Shown here: in pieces, positions 1-13,200 of the stretch
Layout of the letters: each line of letters begins with the position of its first letter
Numbering within the stretch: the first letter of the stretch is position 1
Origin: Ampullaceana balthica
Taxonomy: Eukaryota > Mollusca > Gastropoda > Lymnaeidae
Assembly (NCBI GenBank): GCA_944989445.1
Contig: CALYLW010000052.1
Location: 841,058 to 905,057, forward strand
Direction of reading: 5' to 3'
Length of the DNA stretch: 64,000 nucleotides
The notes under the pieces: model-generated
Databases searched by the model: none
Seen by the model: only the letters and a program-made list of their open reading frames with translations
What the model was told of the DNA's origin: nothing
Position numbers and translations under genes: made by a program

Positions 1-898
1 AGTTGAGTGGTTAATCTAGCATAGTTCAATTTATGATGATTATATGATTATAGTACGCGGATCGAATCCTAGGACGGTCTTACTTTTTTTTTGTGGGGGG
101 GGGGAGTGTTTTACAACCACAGTGAGGATGTTTGCAAATACACAAGCAGGCTCTTTCCCAGAAACATTTTATTTTTCCCCCACCCATGCCTGTCTTATCT
201 ATTCTGTTACTAACAGTCACTGTTACAAACTCTCACTTTAACATTTTTATGCTATACTGGCTATACCATTGTATCGTCATTCGTTTTTTCATGCTTTAAA
301 TTAACTTAATGGATTTATGTTGACCACAGGTACAATGCTAGTTTTGGGGAGAATAATAATTATTCTTTTTCATTACAGAGTCTCGTCCAATTAAATATTA
401 TGTATGAAAGTTAATAAAAAGTTACTTCATAATTATACAGAATAAAAATACAAAGTTGATTGCACTGGAACAGTTAATAATAGTATAGTTTTATATCAGC
501 TAAATCCGTAGTATTAATAATTAATTAATTAATGATTAATCATTAACAAACGATATGCAGGTCCGCTCAGATTATTGCTAAAATGGATACAAATATAAGA
601 TTCCAGACACTCGAAAGACGGTTAAAATGACAATTGAATTAGTTCGACATTATTCTCACGGTCAAAATTTTAAAGTGAGAGTCAGTAACAGTGACTGTTA
701 GTATTATTTGTTAATTTTTATTAACATTTTTATATGCATTACCCAAGTCCAAGGCCTTTAGATATCGTTTGGCATCATTCTCACGGTCAAAACCGTGCGG
801 CAGTGCGAATAACGCTTAGGCATTATCCGCACGGTTTACCCGTGCGGATAATGTTGGACATTATTTGCACTGCCAAAACCGTGCGAATAACGCTTACC
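1..898 (+). repeat. tRNA-like, palindrome-rich repeat, copy A (5' end cut by window)
   Basis: This interspersed repeat recurs in reverse orientation at 33308-34345. It opens with a tRNA-like block: an A-box-like GAGTGGTTAA near 5 and a B-box-like GGATCGAATCC near 59-69, spaced like a class II (Ser/Leu) tRNA. It ends with a cluster of hairpins. A perfect 14-bp stem (CATTATCCGCACGG, 821-834) pairs with 840-853 across a 5-nt loop. Flanking motifs of the type GTGCGAATAACG repeat in both orientations. No protein is encoded. The left boundary lies outside the window and the right boundary near 898 is taken from where similarity to copy B stops. Confidence 0.7.
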
Positions 899-1243
899 TT
901 TTAAAATTTGTACGGGAAAAAAAAATTTGTATATTTCACTATCTTCTGTGACTAACATTGTTGTTCTTGGGAGTATGCTTTAAAAACTTTTTCTAAGTTA
1001 AAAACCCCATTAAACTCAATAAAACACACGAAAAACTAATTGTAAAGCATTAAATACTATTTTAATTTCTGATTTAAGTGTTTAAATTAGTAAAAGTAAG
1101 TTATTTTATTTATTTTGTTCTAAAAATTTAAAATGCGCTGAAATAAGGGATTACCCAGAAACTATACTATGATTCTGATAATATGACTTATTAATTATTG
1201 ATTTGAATTGTCCTTATGAAATAATTTAATGTTTTCTTTTTAG

Positions 1244-4200
1244 TTTTCAAACTTGCTTGGGTCAGTTTACAGAAAAGGGAATATTATCTTTACACCAGAT
1301 GGAAACAGCGTTATTAGCCCTGTTGGAAATCGAGTCTCAATCTTTGATCTTAAAAGGTAAATCAAATAGAATCTTTTTTTTCTTCTCTTTTTTTAATGAT
1401 TTGACTAATTTGTGTTTTGAAATAACTTTTTAAATATGTTTTATGCATATGTTAGTATGTTATAAATTAAAGTTAAGTTAAATATTTAAAATATTGAAAT
1501 TGAATGTTTAGTGATTTTAAGTATTATTAGTAATAACAAATTAAGTTGTTCCAAAGATCTATGTGGCTAATCATAAATTCCACAACCTCCCCCAGTGTCT
1601 CTAAAATAGTGTTTACACATGGAGAACCTAACAGCATTACTGTTGTCAAGATTTCTGTCTCTTTGTATGAGGTTACAAACACAAGATTTGTTATTTTTTC
1701 ATATACTAACCATTAAGTTGCACCAGCCTTAGCCTTAGGCATCCCATGGTTCTCTCTTTGTTTTTCTTTGTTTTTATGCTTTTTTCTTACCTTTCTTGGT
1801 CTGTTATATATTGGTGGTGGAATCTTGCGTCTCAATTTTGACCAAATTCCTGATTTACTTTGGTGCTGAATGTTATTACTCTTATCCAATCTTGACAATT
1901 CAACTCTTTATGGTCAGAGGGATGTATTGATGGACCATTAACTATTCGTGACAAATATTTTACATCTCCATTTTGACCTGCAAATTTGAGCACATAATTT
2001 TCCCATAAAAATAAATGATCAGAAGAACACAAATGACCCCTGCTTTTATTTCAGTTTGTGCTTACATTTTTTATACTAACCCACCATAGCTAACAATAAT
2101 ACCTTTGATTATATTTGAATAACCTTATGAAATTTTATTTTTCTCTCCAGCAACAAGTCAAGTACACTTCCCATAGAGACTAAGGTAAACATCACATGTA
2201 CAGCCATATCACCAGATGGACGCACAGCTATAATTGTTACAGAAGGTAATTTCTCAAACTTACCTTTTGTTTTATTGAGATTTTATATTCTTTAAAAAAA
2301 ATTTATTCTTTCTATTTTTAGTTCATTTTCTTGTTAGCAAATTTTTTTTAAAAAATACAAATTAACTCTTTTTAAAATATTTGATTTTTAAAAACAAACA
2401 ATTAAAAAGTATGAGGCTTTCAGGTCTCAATGTCCAAGTGTATGTGATGTAAAACTGAAACATTGATTTACGAATGAATATTTTTTTCTGTCTCAGAGAA
2501 TGAAGGTCTACTCATCAGTCTTGTCAGTTATAGTGTGTTGGGAAAGCATCATTTCCATAATGAAGTACACCAAGTCAAATACTCACCAGATGGAAGGTTA
2601 GTTTTTATAAATGTAAATATCTCTGTGCCATCTGATAATATCTATTTTGAGTGACCCTGATCCTGCTGTACTAGTACTGTACTAGGATGGGAAAATAAGT
2701 TGCAATGATGTTTTATGAAAATATTTGTGACTTGTTATTAGGGGTCTACCGATATATCGGCTGGCCGATATATCGGCACCGATATCTGGATATCGGCAAT
2801 ATCGGTATCGGTAGCATGTAAAGGTCCCGATATTGACGTCACCGATATTTCATAATAAGTGACATTTTGACCCCCCCCCCAAAAAAAAACGGAAACAAAA
2901 AAACTATCATTTAGATTTACAATATCTCGACGAATTAATATATCGACCCTGATACCGGTATTGAAATAGTCAAAAGAGTCCTAGTATTAATATGTGCAGC
3001 CACGATACAGTGTGCCATGTCCTTTGATATTGTTTAGGTATCGGCCGATTTTCGTATACTCAGAAATACTGTGTAAATACATTATTGCCGATGCCAAGTA
3101 TACCGTAATTGCTCTAATAAATGTATAACATGTAAACATTATGTTCACGTAATTGCTCTAATAGCAAAGATGCACGCAGAATCGCAGATGTCTAAAACAT
3201 TTCGTTTCGTATGGAATAACAAAATGTACCATGTGAAGACTTGTTGTCATTGGCAACCATTCAAGCTTCAGCCTCATTTTCACTCTATTACTGTTGTACT
3301 TTGTTCTCATTGTTTCATTCATAAAAGGTGGCCGTGTGCAAAACCCATTAAACTATTGGTTAGAATTAATAATTATGAGTCAATGTTGAATTTTCAAAGG
3401 AGTACCTAATATGCTTCTACATTTTTATAAAGGACGGTTCGTTTTGTTATGAGTCCTATGTAGGTCATGAACTGGAACTTGTAAACACATCGGAAACTTC
3501 GTTTCGGGAAAAAAAATTCGGTAATTTCGGCAAAACTGGATATCGGTAGACCCCTTAATTATAAAATATAAATAATTACGAGTGATAAATTTAAGAATGA
3601 CGTCATCAAATATGACCACTGCTATTTTTGTCCTAACAAATACTCATATCGGCACTCATATCGGAAAAAAATATCGGTAATAGGGGGCCTATCGGCAAAA
3701 ATGCTTATCGGTAGACCCCTAATATAAAATATAAATAATTAGGAGTGATGAATTTAAGAATGATGTCATCAAATAAGACCGCTGGTTTTTGTCCTTAAAA
3801 TACCCTATCGGCACTCATATCGGAAAAAAATATCGGTAATATCGGCAAAAATGCGTATTGGTAGTCCCCTAATATTAAAGATAAATAATTACGAGTGATA
3901 AATTTAAAAATGACGTCATCAAATATGACCGCTGGTTTTTGTCCTAACAAATACTCATATCGGCACTCATATCGGCAAAAAAAATATCGGTAATATCGGT
4001 ATCGGCAATATCGGCAAAAAGGCATATCGGTAGACCCCTACTTGTTATTAAATTTATTGTTATCTGCAAACAAACCAAGTCATATTCAGTTAGTATCATG
4101 CTAATAATTTAAATTCACTTTATTCTTACTTGAGATATTTATTTTATTTTTTTCATTTTAGGAAATTTGCTGTTACCAGAGATACAGTGGTCCAGGTTTT

Positions 4201-7200
4201 TCATGCTCCTGGCAAGACACGTGAATTCAACCCATTTGTTCTGTACAGGACATTTCCTGGCCATGTTGATGCCACCACGTCCATTGACTGGACCTCAGAT
4301 TCAAGGTTATCTATTTTATATTGCCATTGGTTATTTTATCTATAACACAATTTTAGTGATCCAACAAGCATTACTTTACAGGTCTTTTATTTCACAGCAT
4401 ATCAATATGGGCTGGTTCTTGTCATTTTAAAGATAATTGACCTCATCCTATCGCTTTATTATCATGTCAACCCACAGATTGTTAACAGCTTTCCTGGAAT
4501 AATAATAATAATATGAGAACTTATGTAGACTGGTACCCCACCATGCTTCTCATGAAAAAAAATTAAATGCAAAGAATGCATAACTTATGCAAAAAAAACA
4601 TATGATGATATCGTTGGTGGCACACATAAGCCACTGAAAGAAAGGTCAGATTGTAGGCCCTGAAAGAATATTTTTAAAAGATGTTTTTGAAGACCTGAAT
4701 AGTAGAAATGTACTAATGTGTAAGGGGAAAGAATTCCATGGTTTGAGAGCACAAAAAGATCTAACTTAATGGGTTTTTTTATATTGCCCTATAATTATTA
4801 CCAAAATACCAAATCTAAAAGATTTAATTGAGTTTTTATAATATTCCAAAAATTTTCTCGGTATCCCCATAAAAACACACTGTTTTTTACTTTTTGTTGT
4901 GTTAAAGTCCCTTTTATTTATCCTAGATGCCTCATTTGTCATTATGTTGATTTCTTTGTTTGTAGAGTATTGTGCACTGGCTCAAAAGACAGACGCACCC
5001 GTGTGGTGGCCACAGAGAGAATGACCAATCTAAATGTTTATGACTTGGGAGGCCTGAGGGACACCGTTGTTGGTGCTTTCTTTGATTACAACTCACTTGA
5101 TGTATCCTTTGTCATTAATGATCTAACGGTAGTTTAAATTGCCAAAAATGTCTATAAACTGACCAGGTATAGAGAAACCATGCTATCAGCCAGTGATGTG
5201 ACCTGTTTTAAATTTAAATATTTTGCTTTGGGATGTGCAAACTATTCTTGCAGCTTTTGGAACTAGAACACAGCCTTTTAAAATGAAAACAAACTTCTTT
5301 TTCCTGTCATAATCATTGTGTTGTGTTAATGCATACATATTTATTGCATAACACACTGTAGGCACAGGGATATTACATCTATCCAAGGGGGCTATGATGT
5401 TTTTCACACATGGTTTACTTCCTCTTCTTAGAGCAGCTGTCATGCCTCACTGACTTGGGGAACATTATTTCTTGGTTTACAAACTGTCAAAATAATCTTT
5501 GAATTCAAGTTAACAACATTTGTTTTAATGATTAGCGTAGCTTATGTGTAATGTACTGTCCTTTATGTTGTTATTATGGTATGAATGGTTAATGAATTAT
5601 TATATGTATGTTATGATCTCCATGTAAAGCGCTGTGAGCCCGGTTCCTTACTGGGATACAGCGCTATATAAATTATCAATTATTATTATTATTAAGATCC
5701 TATTTGTATGGAATAGATTCAAGTTTGGTTACATTGATAGTTTGTTGTATTTGATCACGCCTTTCAAAAATGAACTTTAACTTACAAAAAAGGTTATCTG
5801 TGTGGCACGAGACGGCTATGTGTTTGTTTGGAAATGTGACTCTGATTTGAAGGATCTGAAGACATGGAAAAGCAAAGAAAAAGCCCTGGAAGAAGAAGAG
5901 GAGGAAGACAAGACAAACTCCACCAAGAAAAAGAGAAAGTTAAAGAAGATGCAGGATAAAGAGGAAGAATCAGGTTAATTTGAATAAATACAATTATTTA
6001 ATAACATATGTGTCATATCTCAAGCATTCTATTTAATTTTTATCAAAGGATTCTACTTTTTTTTTCAATTTTCATATATTTTCAGATACCAAAGTCATGT
6101 ACAGTCCTGGAGGAAAGTAGGTTCATCTTTTTGTTTATTATACTATTTATACCCTTTCAGATTTTGATTTTACCCTTTCAGATGTCAGTTTTACCCTTTC
6201 AGATTTCTATCATACCCTCTAATACAGTGGTTCCCAACCTTTTTTGGGTGGCCATCCCTTATTACAAAAGCCATGTGACCCGCGACCCCCATGAAATTTA
6301 AATAAGTCATTTACAATAAAATACAAAATACACAAACAAATTGTGCAATGAAAACAATAAATTTGGATTGTTGAAGTAAATTTGATCGAAGAATGGAAGT
6401 TACCGACGAAGTCAATAAAACTTTGCAATTGTTGCATGTTCATTTTTGTAATTCCAATGCAATCGTCAATGTATCTCCTGTAGTACTGTAGTGGGTGAGA
6501 CTGGTCGTCGTCTTGGAGATCGGTTTAGAGAACACCTGTATAATATAAATAAACAGGCTCAATGTCCTATTTCTAAACATTTTAACAGTGTTGACCATAA
6601 CGGCATATCAGATATTGCAGTAACTGGTATTTTATATGCAAGCAATACCCATGATAGAGTCCACATGGAAAATAGACTCATAAAAAGATTTGGTACGTTG
6701 GCTCCATATGGAATTAACCAAATTCATAATTTTACTTAACTGCATAATCTTGTTCCCGTTGTGGTTTTTACTGTAACTTTGGGTACTTCCCCCTTTTTGC
6801 TATATCCTGTGTCCATGTTTGTTTTTGTTTTTCCTTTCTTTTTATTTAACATAAATATTTTAAAATACAATATGTTTTAAGAATATTATTATTACTTATG
6901 TAAGTATTGTAAGAATGTATTTTATGTTGTACTGATGAAGGCATTAGCCGAAACGTTTACTGTCGTATCAGTCTAAAAATAAAGCTCAAATTTATTGTTT
7001 TCATTGCACAATTTGTTTGTGTATTTTGTATTTTATTTAAAAGCTTTATTGCAGTCCCATTCTATATGATTTACAATAAAGTTTGTTTTACAAAATAGAG
7101 AAAATTTTCATTATAGTGAATATTTTTTTAGTCAATAGCTGGCGACCTCTAGAAAACCCGTCGTGACCCCCAAAATTGGAGGTTTCGACCCACAGGTTGG

Positions 7201-10200
7201 GAACCGCTGCTCTAATAGATATTGGATTTAACTTATCAGATTTTAGTTATACCCTCTAGTGTTTCAGTCATTTGTTTTCATAGGACGATTATATCCTCTG
7301 AGTGATTTGTCTAATTTTCAAATTCCCTCAATACATTTATTTCCAGGTACACATATAGAGGTCTGCGTAAGGACCCAAGCTATTCAGAACTGACGTGCAC
7401 TGCATTCCACAAGTCTTCACATATATTGGTCTCTGGTTTTGCAGATGGTACATTCTTCTTGCATGAGATGCCAGCTTTCAGCATGATACATTCACTTAGG
7501 TAAGTTTTCCTCTTCACCGCACGTCGCACGGGATTTGCTTAAAAAAGTTATACCCACGAAGGCTTGCTTCTAGGGAACACAAAGTAAAATCATAAGAGAG
7601 TAATAACTAAATGTACCACAAGATTTTCTGTTAAAAGACCATCACTTTTGTCTAAAGTGTTTCAGAACAGAGTGTAGACTCCATCGCCATCAACAACACT
7701 GGGGACTGGATTGCGCTCGGCTGCGGCAAGTTGGGACAGCTCCTGGTCTGGGAGTGGCAGTCAGAGTCTTATGTCCTGAAACAGCAAGGGCATTTCAATG
7801 ACATGACATGTGTCACGTACTCTCCAGATGGTCAGAACATAGTCACTGGTGGTGGGGATGGAAAGGTATGCCATTTTGTTTTGAAATTTTGCTGCATTTG
7901 GGATTAATCTACTTTTACTGAAGGGTAATTAATTGTACGTACATCTTACTATCATCAAATTATGCCACATTAAGTGTCAGTTCAACTTCTAAAAAAAATA
8001 TTTTAGAACCTATTTAAAATTAATAAATTTCTTCTCTTTTAAAAGTGTTAGCCAAAATTTAAAAGTATAAACCAAAATTGTTATTTTTATTACATGTCTA
8101 TTTTTTAAATGGATGCTGGTCAATGTGATCAAATTATCTAACACTTGATTTAACTTTTATATATTTGTATTATAACATAATTACAACTGTATCTAACTCT
8201 TGGTTTTACTTTGTATTGTATTATAACATATTACCTTTTAATATTAATGTTCTAATCTTATGTTTGTTTCAAATGATTCATCAGGTAAAGATTAATAATA
8301 GTTTATAAAGAAAATGACACTTTTTTTTCCCATTTATTTTTTGTCTAGGTGAAAGTGTGGAATTCCATGTCAGGATTTTGCTTTGTTACATTCAGTGAGC
8401 ATGCTGGAGAAATCACAGGTGTCAAGGTGACACAAAACGGGAAAAGTGTCCTCTCCAGTTCCCTTGATGGAACAGTGCGTGCTTTTGATCTCACAAGGTC
8501 TGCTCAGCAGTTTGTTTTAAATGTTTTTGAGACTAGTAAAGATTTTAAATTACAGCAAAATAACAGTTTCTAGTGATTCATAAAGATGTTTATTTTAGCA
8601 TTGAAAATCTAGATTAAGAAAGTGTAACGTCACACAGGGTTCCAACAGCCCATTTAAATTCCAGGATTTCCTGGAATTTGATCTTAAAAAATCTTAGAAA
8701 ATTTGTTAATTTACAAAAATTTAATGAAATCTCCTAGAATTAGAATTAGATTTAACTGAGGGAAGGGTGATAGTTTTTTTTTCCTCTTTCCCCAGAGAGA
8801 TCCATCAGTTTTATTGCTCAAAAAATCGTTAAAATTGATTTTTGATTTATTGTAGATGACATTTGTTCAAAACTTTTATTACCTTGTTGTGATTTCAGGT
8901 ATCGCAATTATAAAACATTTACATCTCCTAAACCTGATCAGTTCTCATGTCTTGCTGTTGATGGTGCTGGGGAAATCGTCTGCGCAGGTGGAACCAATGA
9001 GTTCATGATTTATGTCTGGACAATGAAAACTGGTCGATTATTGCAGGTACGCCATTACACTGGGTCGTTTAAATAAACATTCTGTGAAATTAAGTTTTAA
9101 TTTTTAGCTTTATTCAGATTTATGCAGGTTTTCGATGATATATCTTTTTTTTTCTTGTAATTTTTTTAGACCCTAGCTGGCCATGAGGGACCGGTAAGTG
9201 CATTGGATTTCAGTCAGTCTGATGGTACTTTAGCAAGTGGATCGTGGGATAAAACTGTCAGATTGTGGAGCATCTATGAAGAGGGTGGAAAGAGAGAAAT
9301 TATTGAACTCAACTCTGATGGTAATTTGGAGATTTATTATCTGGAGCATTATCATTGATATTGGGATATATATGTACATTCTATGGTAACAGTATTGGTT
9401 TATACAATTATCTAGATAAAGTAGATAAACGAATTAATGTGCATGTATAAAATTAACTGTGTACTTTTGAAGATTGTTACAGTTTAATTCACTAAGACAA
9501 ATATTAAATCTTGCAGAAAACATCAGTTATGCCCACGATTGAGTAAAGATAGAAATGTATTTATTTATATTTGCATCGAGTTTATTTAATGAAAATATGG
9601 ATGAATTCTATATTTGTTTTTTAAGTAATGACCCTGACCTTTCGGCCTGATGGTAAAGAACTGGCTGTCGGTACTCTGAATGCACACATCACATTTTGGG
9701 ATACGAGCTCGGCACAGCAGAAAGGAACAATTGAAGGAAGGCATGATTTAGGATACTACCGCAAGGAAACGGATAAAATATCAGGGAAGACATCAGCTGA
9801 GGGGAAGTAAGATTATTTGTTTTACAAAGTTTATTATTACTTATTGCTAAAGATAGTTAGCCCGACAATCATGTCATTGAATGAACTTTCCATTTTTTTT
9901 AAGTTACAGACATAAGATGCTTAGTGCTCTCAACTCTCTTCACACCCCTGAACTATGGAAATATACCAGCGTTTACTCTGCAGATTTATTTCATTAATAT
10001 TTAAAAGAAAAGAAATTTGAATATATATAAAAAAGAACTTGTGGCATTTTTAAGAATCTTATTTAGCACAGATATCTGGAGATTTATCTCTCCACTTTTT
10101 AGCAGCTTTGCTTGACTGACGATTGTGTTACTTAGAAGTACTTGTATTTGTATCAACTTTCAGCTAGATTAATTAAACAACCCGTAAAAACAAAGATTAT

Positions 10201-13200
10201 TTTACTATAAACCCCTTAAATATGAGACATTACTAAAAGTATTGATTATGTTCAATATAATACGCACCCAGCGACAAACATTTACAGACTGAACATGACT
10301 GAACTCACCTTGCTGTACAACACGGGGATGTGGTCATCGATGGCTGGAGTGAACTCCAGTGACACATGGATGTCAACAATAGCAGACTGCTACGAAGAGA
10401 TTCATAGAGATAAACTAAAAATGCATTAATTTAATTACAGTACATTTGATCGATCTGAAATTTTGATATAATGCATTGTTAGGTGACACAAGTCTATGTG
10501 GAAAATTTCAGCTCGATAGCATCACAGGAAGTGGGTCATTTTTTACTTTTGTTTTTCCGCCCGACCGACCAAGAGATCACGACATAGAGAGAGACAAGAC
10601 GGTGAAGTTAATATAAGGGATTTAAAAATAAACTTTCCATTTAAAAAAGGAAAAAAAGATTGAAGTAAAAAGTGGTGTGAAAATAATTAACAAAGAAACC
10701 AATGTTTATTGAAATTTTTTTATTTATATTAAATGATAAATCCGTATTTTATACAATTATTTTAATTTGCTTTAATGTAGATGAAAATTTTCTTACTATT
10801 TCTTTGTTATCAAAATATCCATGTCAAAGTATTTTAATTTGTTTAGTTATCTATTGCTGACTGCTGTAAATGTCACATTGTTTAGATTCTTTGAGACATT
10901 GTCTTTCAGTGCTAAGGGCTATGCAACTTTGTATAGTTTCTTTGAGATTTAGTTGTATGATTCTTACGTCTATGTTTTTCTTATGTAGGTCCTTTGAGAC
11001 CTTGTGTTACAGTGCTGATGGTGAGTGCATCCTTGCTGCTGGTCGATCTAAGAATGTTTGCATCTACTCAGTGCAAGACCAACTCCTGATGAAAAAATTT
11101 GTCATTTCTTGCAACCATTCTCTAGATGGAATGGAGGTAATTATTATTTTGGGCAGTACTTAAATAGTGCCTTAAACTAACTAATCAAAATTATAGTATT
11201 ATATTGTTCCTTTTTTCAATGGAAATCTTTAATTTTTAAATCCTTTATATTAACTCGTGGTGTCTGCTTGCTTGCTTGCCGAAAAAACTTTGGATAGTTT
11301 TTTAACCCACTTCCCCGTATGCTGGCGAGCTGAAATTTTGCAGGCAGACTCGTGGCGATGATAAAAATGATGTTTCAAAATTTCAAATCGATCGAATGTA
11401 CTGTAATCAAATTAATGAATTTGTAGTTATTCTCTATTTATCTCTATGTAGCATGTTAATTTTTGTGCTAAAGTGTCGTGGTGCGTATTATATTGAACAA
11501 CCTTTCCTGTCGCGCTGTAAGGTGCGTATTATATTGACGATACTTTTAAAAAATATATTCCTGATCGGTGCGCATTATATTAAACATGTTTTGCGAGACA
11601 TAACTAAAATGTTGTATTTTTGGATTTTTCTTGCGCTGCGTATTATAATGGGAAATAGCTGTTTAAGGCTACATCAAATTCATTGTTTTTCTTTAAGGAA
11701 TTTTTGGACAGACGAAAGATGACAGAGTGGGGCAGTTTATCCTTGGTAGACACTGGTCAGGGAGAAGATGGTAAAGCTATAGCACTGCCTGGAGTTAAGA
11801 AGGGTGACCATAGCTCTAGATTCTGGAAACCTGAAGTTCGAGTCTACTCACTGCACTTCTCCCCCACAGGTTAGAGGTTTTTGCTTTTAATAAATTAGAT
11901 AACACTGGATGGTTTCTATTTTGCCTTTTTAAAAGATGGCTCTTATCACTGCCCCGGAAATAATTTCTTATAAATAATTAGTGATATAAAAGTTGAAATA
12001 GTTGAGCATTAAATTTAACTAATAATCCCAGTCACTTGAGACATAGAGCTGTTTTGAACACCATTTTGTGTAAAGCTTTTAGTAGTATGACTGGGACATG
12101 TTAAAAGAATGAGCCCTGGGCGCATCCCCAAGGACCTCCTATATGGAGAACTGGCATCGGGAAAGAGGAAGATAGGACGCCCACGTCTGCGATTTAAAGA
12201 TGTCTGCCAAAGGGAGATGAAAGCAGCCAGAATACGCACAAGCGACTGGGAGTGTACGGCAGAAGACCATTCTACGTGGCGCACAGTTGTCAAAGTAGCC
12301 GAGGAGCGAATGATGGAGGAGGCTACAGACCGAAGAGCTAGGAGAAAGGTCAAAACTCATGTGTAAAAGCTGTGGTAAAGACTGTCACTCAAGGATAGGA
12401 CTGCACAGCCACTCGAGGAAATGCAACCCAACTCAATGGTGATGCCGATTATTTTTTTAACACACCCTGGTAGGATTCTACAAGCTATAAAACTGCCTAT
12501 TATTAGACTGGACTTTTGCCCCTGCTGTAAATCACAGTGTAAGTGGAAAACATGAAATCATGACATAAATGATATCTCATCAGCGTTGCCTAAACTTGTG
12601 TGATGTCATTCTTTTTTAGTTTAAACTAGCAACAAGTAAAGCTAAAATTGATTTATTTACCTGACTCAACGATCTCCAACCAGAAGAAATGCAATGTTCC
12701 GAACCTCAACACACATTTACATTCTCTCATCCAAGATAATTATTTGTAACGGCTTTCTTTTAATGTTGTCTTAAAAATAAAAATGAAGGTCCTTTATGTC
12801 TCTGTAAGAATATTTAACTGGATTTATAACCAGAAAAATTAAACTTAAGTATATCTCCCTATATGACATTTTTAAATTAAATACGTAATGTCTGTTCTAC
12901 ATCAATCGGGGAAATTATGAATTAATATTGCTTACATTTTATGGCCAATTGCTGGAACATTAGTCGTAGTTCTTGTCTGAATTTGGAACCTGCCATGCAG
13001 TATAAAAGGAAACTCACAGCATTAAAAAGTGAAGCCAGTAATACAAAGAGTAGCTTGACCTTAGCGTCATGCAGAGACAGAACCAAACTCTTGTCTGGGA
13101 AGCCCGGTAGCGTCATGGCGTGAATAAAGTAAGGTGTCTTGGTCCCGAGGAAGGTAAAGTTAATTAAAAGAAGGGTCAGTGTCATGGCCCTCTCACGCCT

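Larger units (their letters stand above)
6225..7209. mobile_element. hAT-type element (CAGTGGTTCCCAACC ends) carrying a GIY-YIG fragment
   Basis: The left end is CAGTGGTTCCCAACCTTTTT and the right end is the complement of CAGCGGTTCCCAACCTG. These are classic hAT terminal repeats, flanked by a perfect 8-bp target duplication CTCTAATA (6217-6224 and 7210-7217). No hAT transposase is present. The middle (6365-6987) is foreign and encodes a Penelope-like GIY-YIG fragment bounded by perfect 50-bp inverted repeats. The element lies in PWP2 intron 7. Confidence 0.85.

Noticed and set aside
401..412. First coding exon of PWP2 within the window
   Set aside because: The ATG here gives MYE and joins in the wrong phase; the family starts MKF. 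No ATG in 1-1243 fits, so the exon is placed upstream.
6008..6301. 97-residue plus-strand frame
   Set aside because: Low-complexity Phe/Ile-rich translation crossing a real PWP2 exon in another frame and running into the hAT end.
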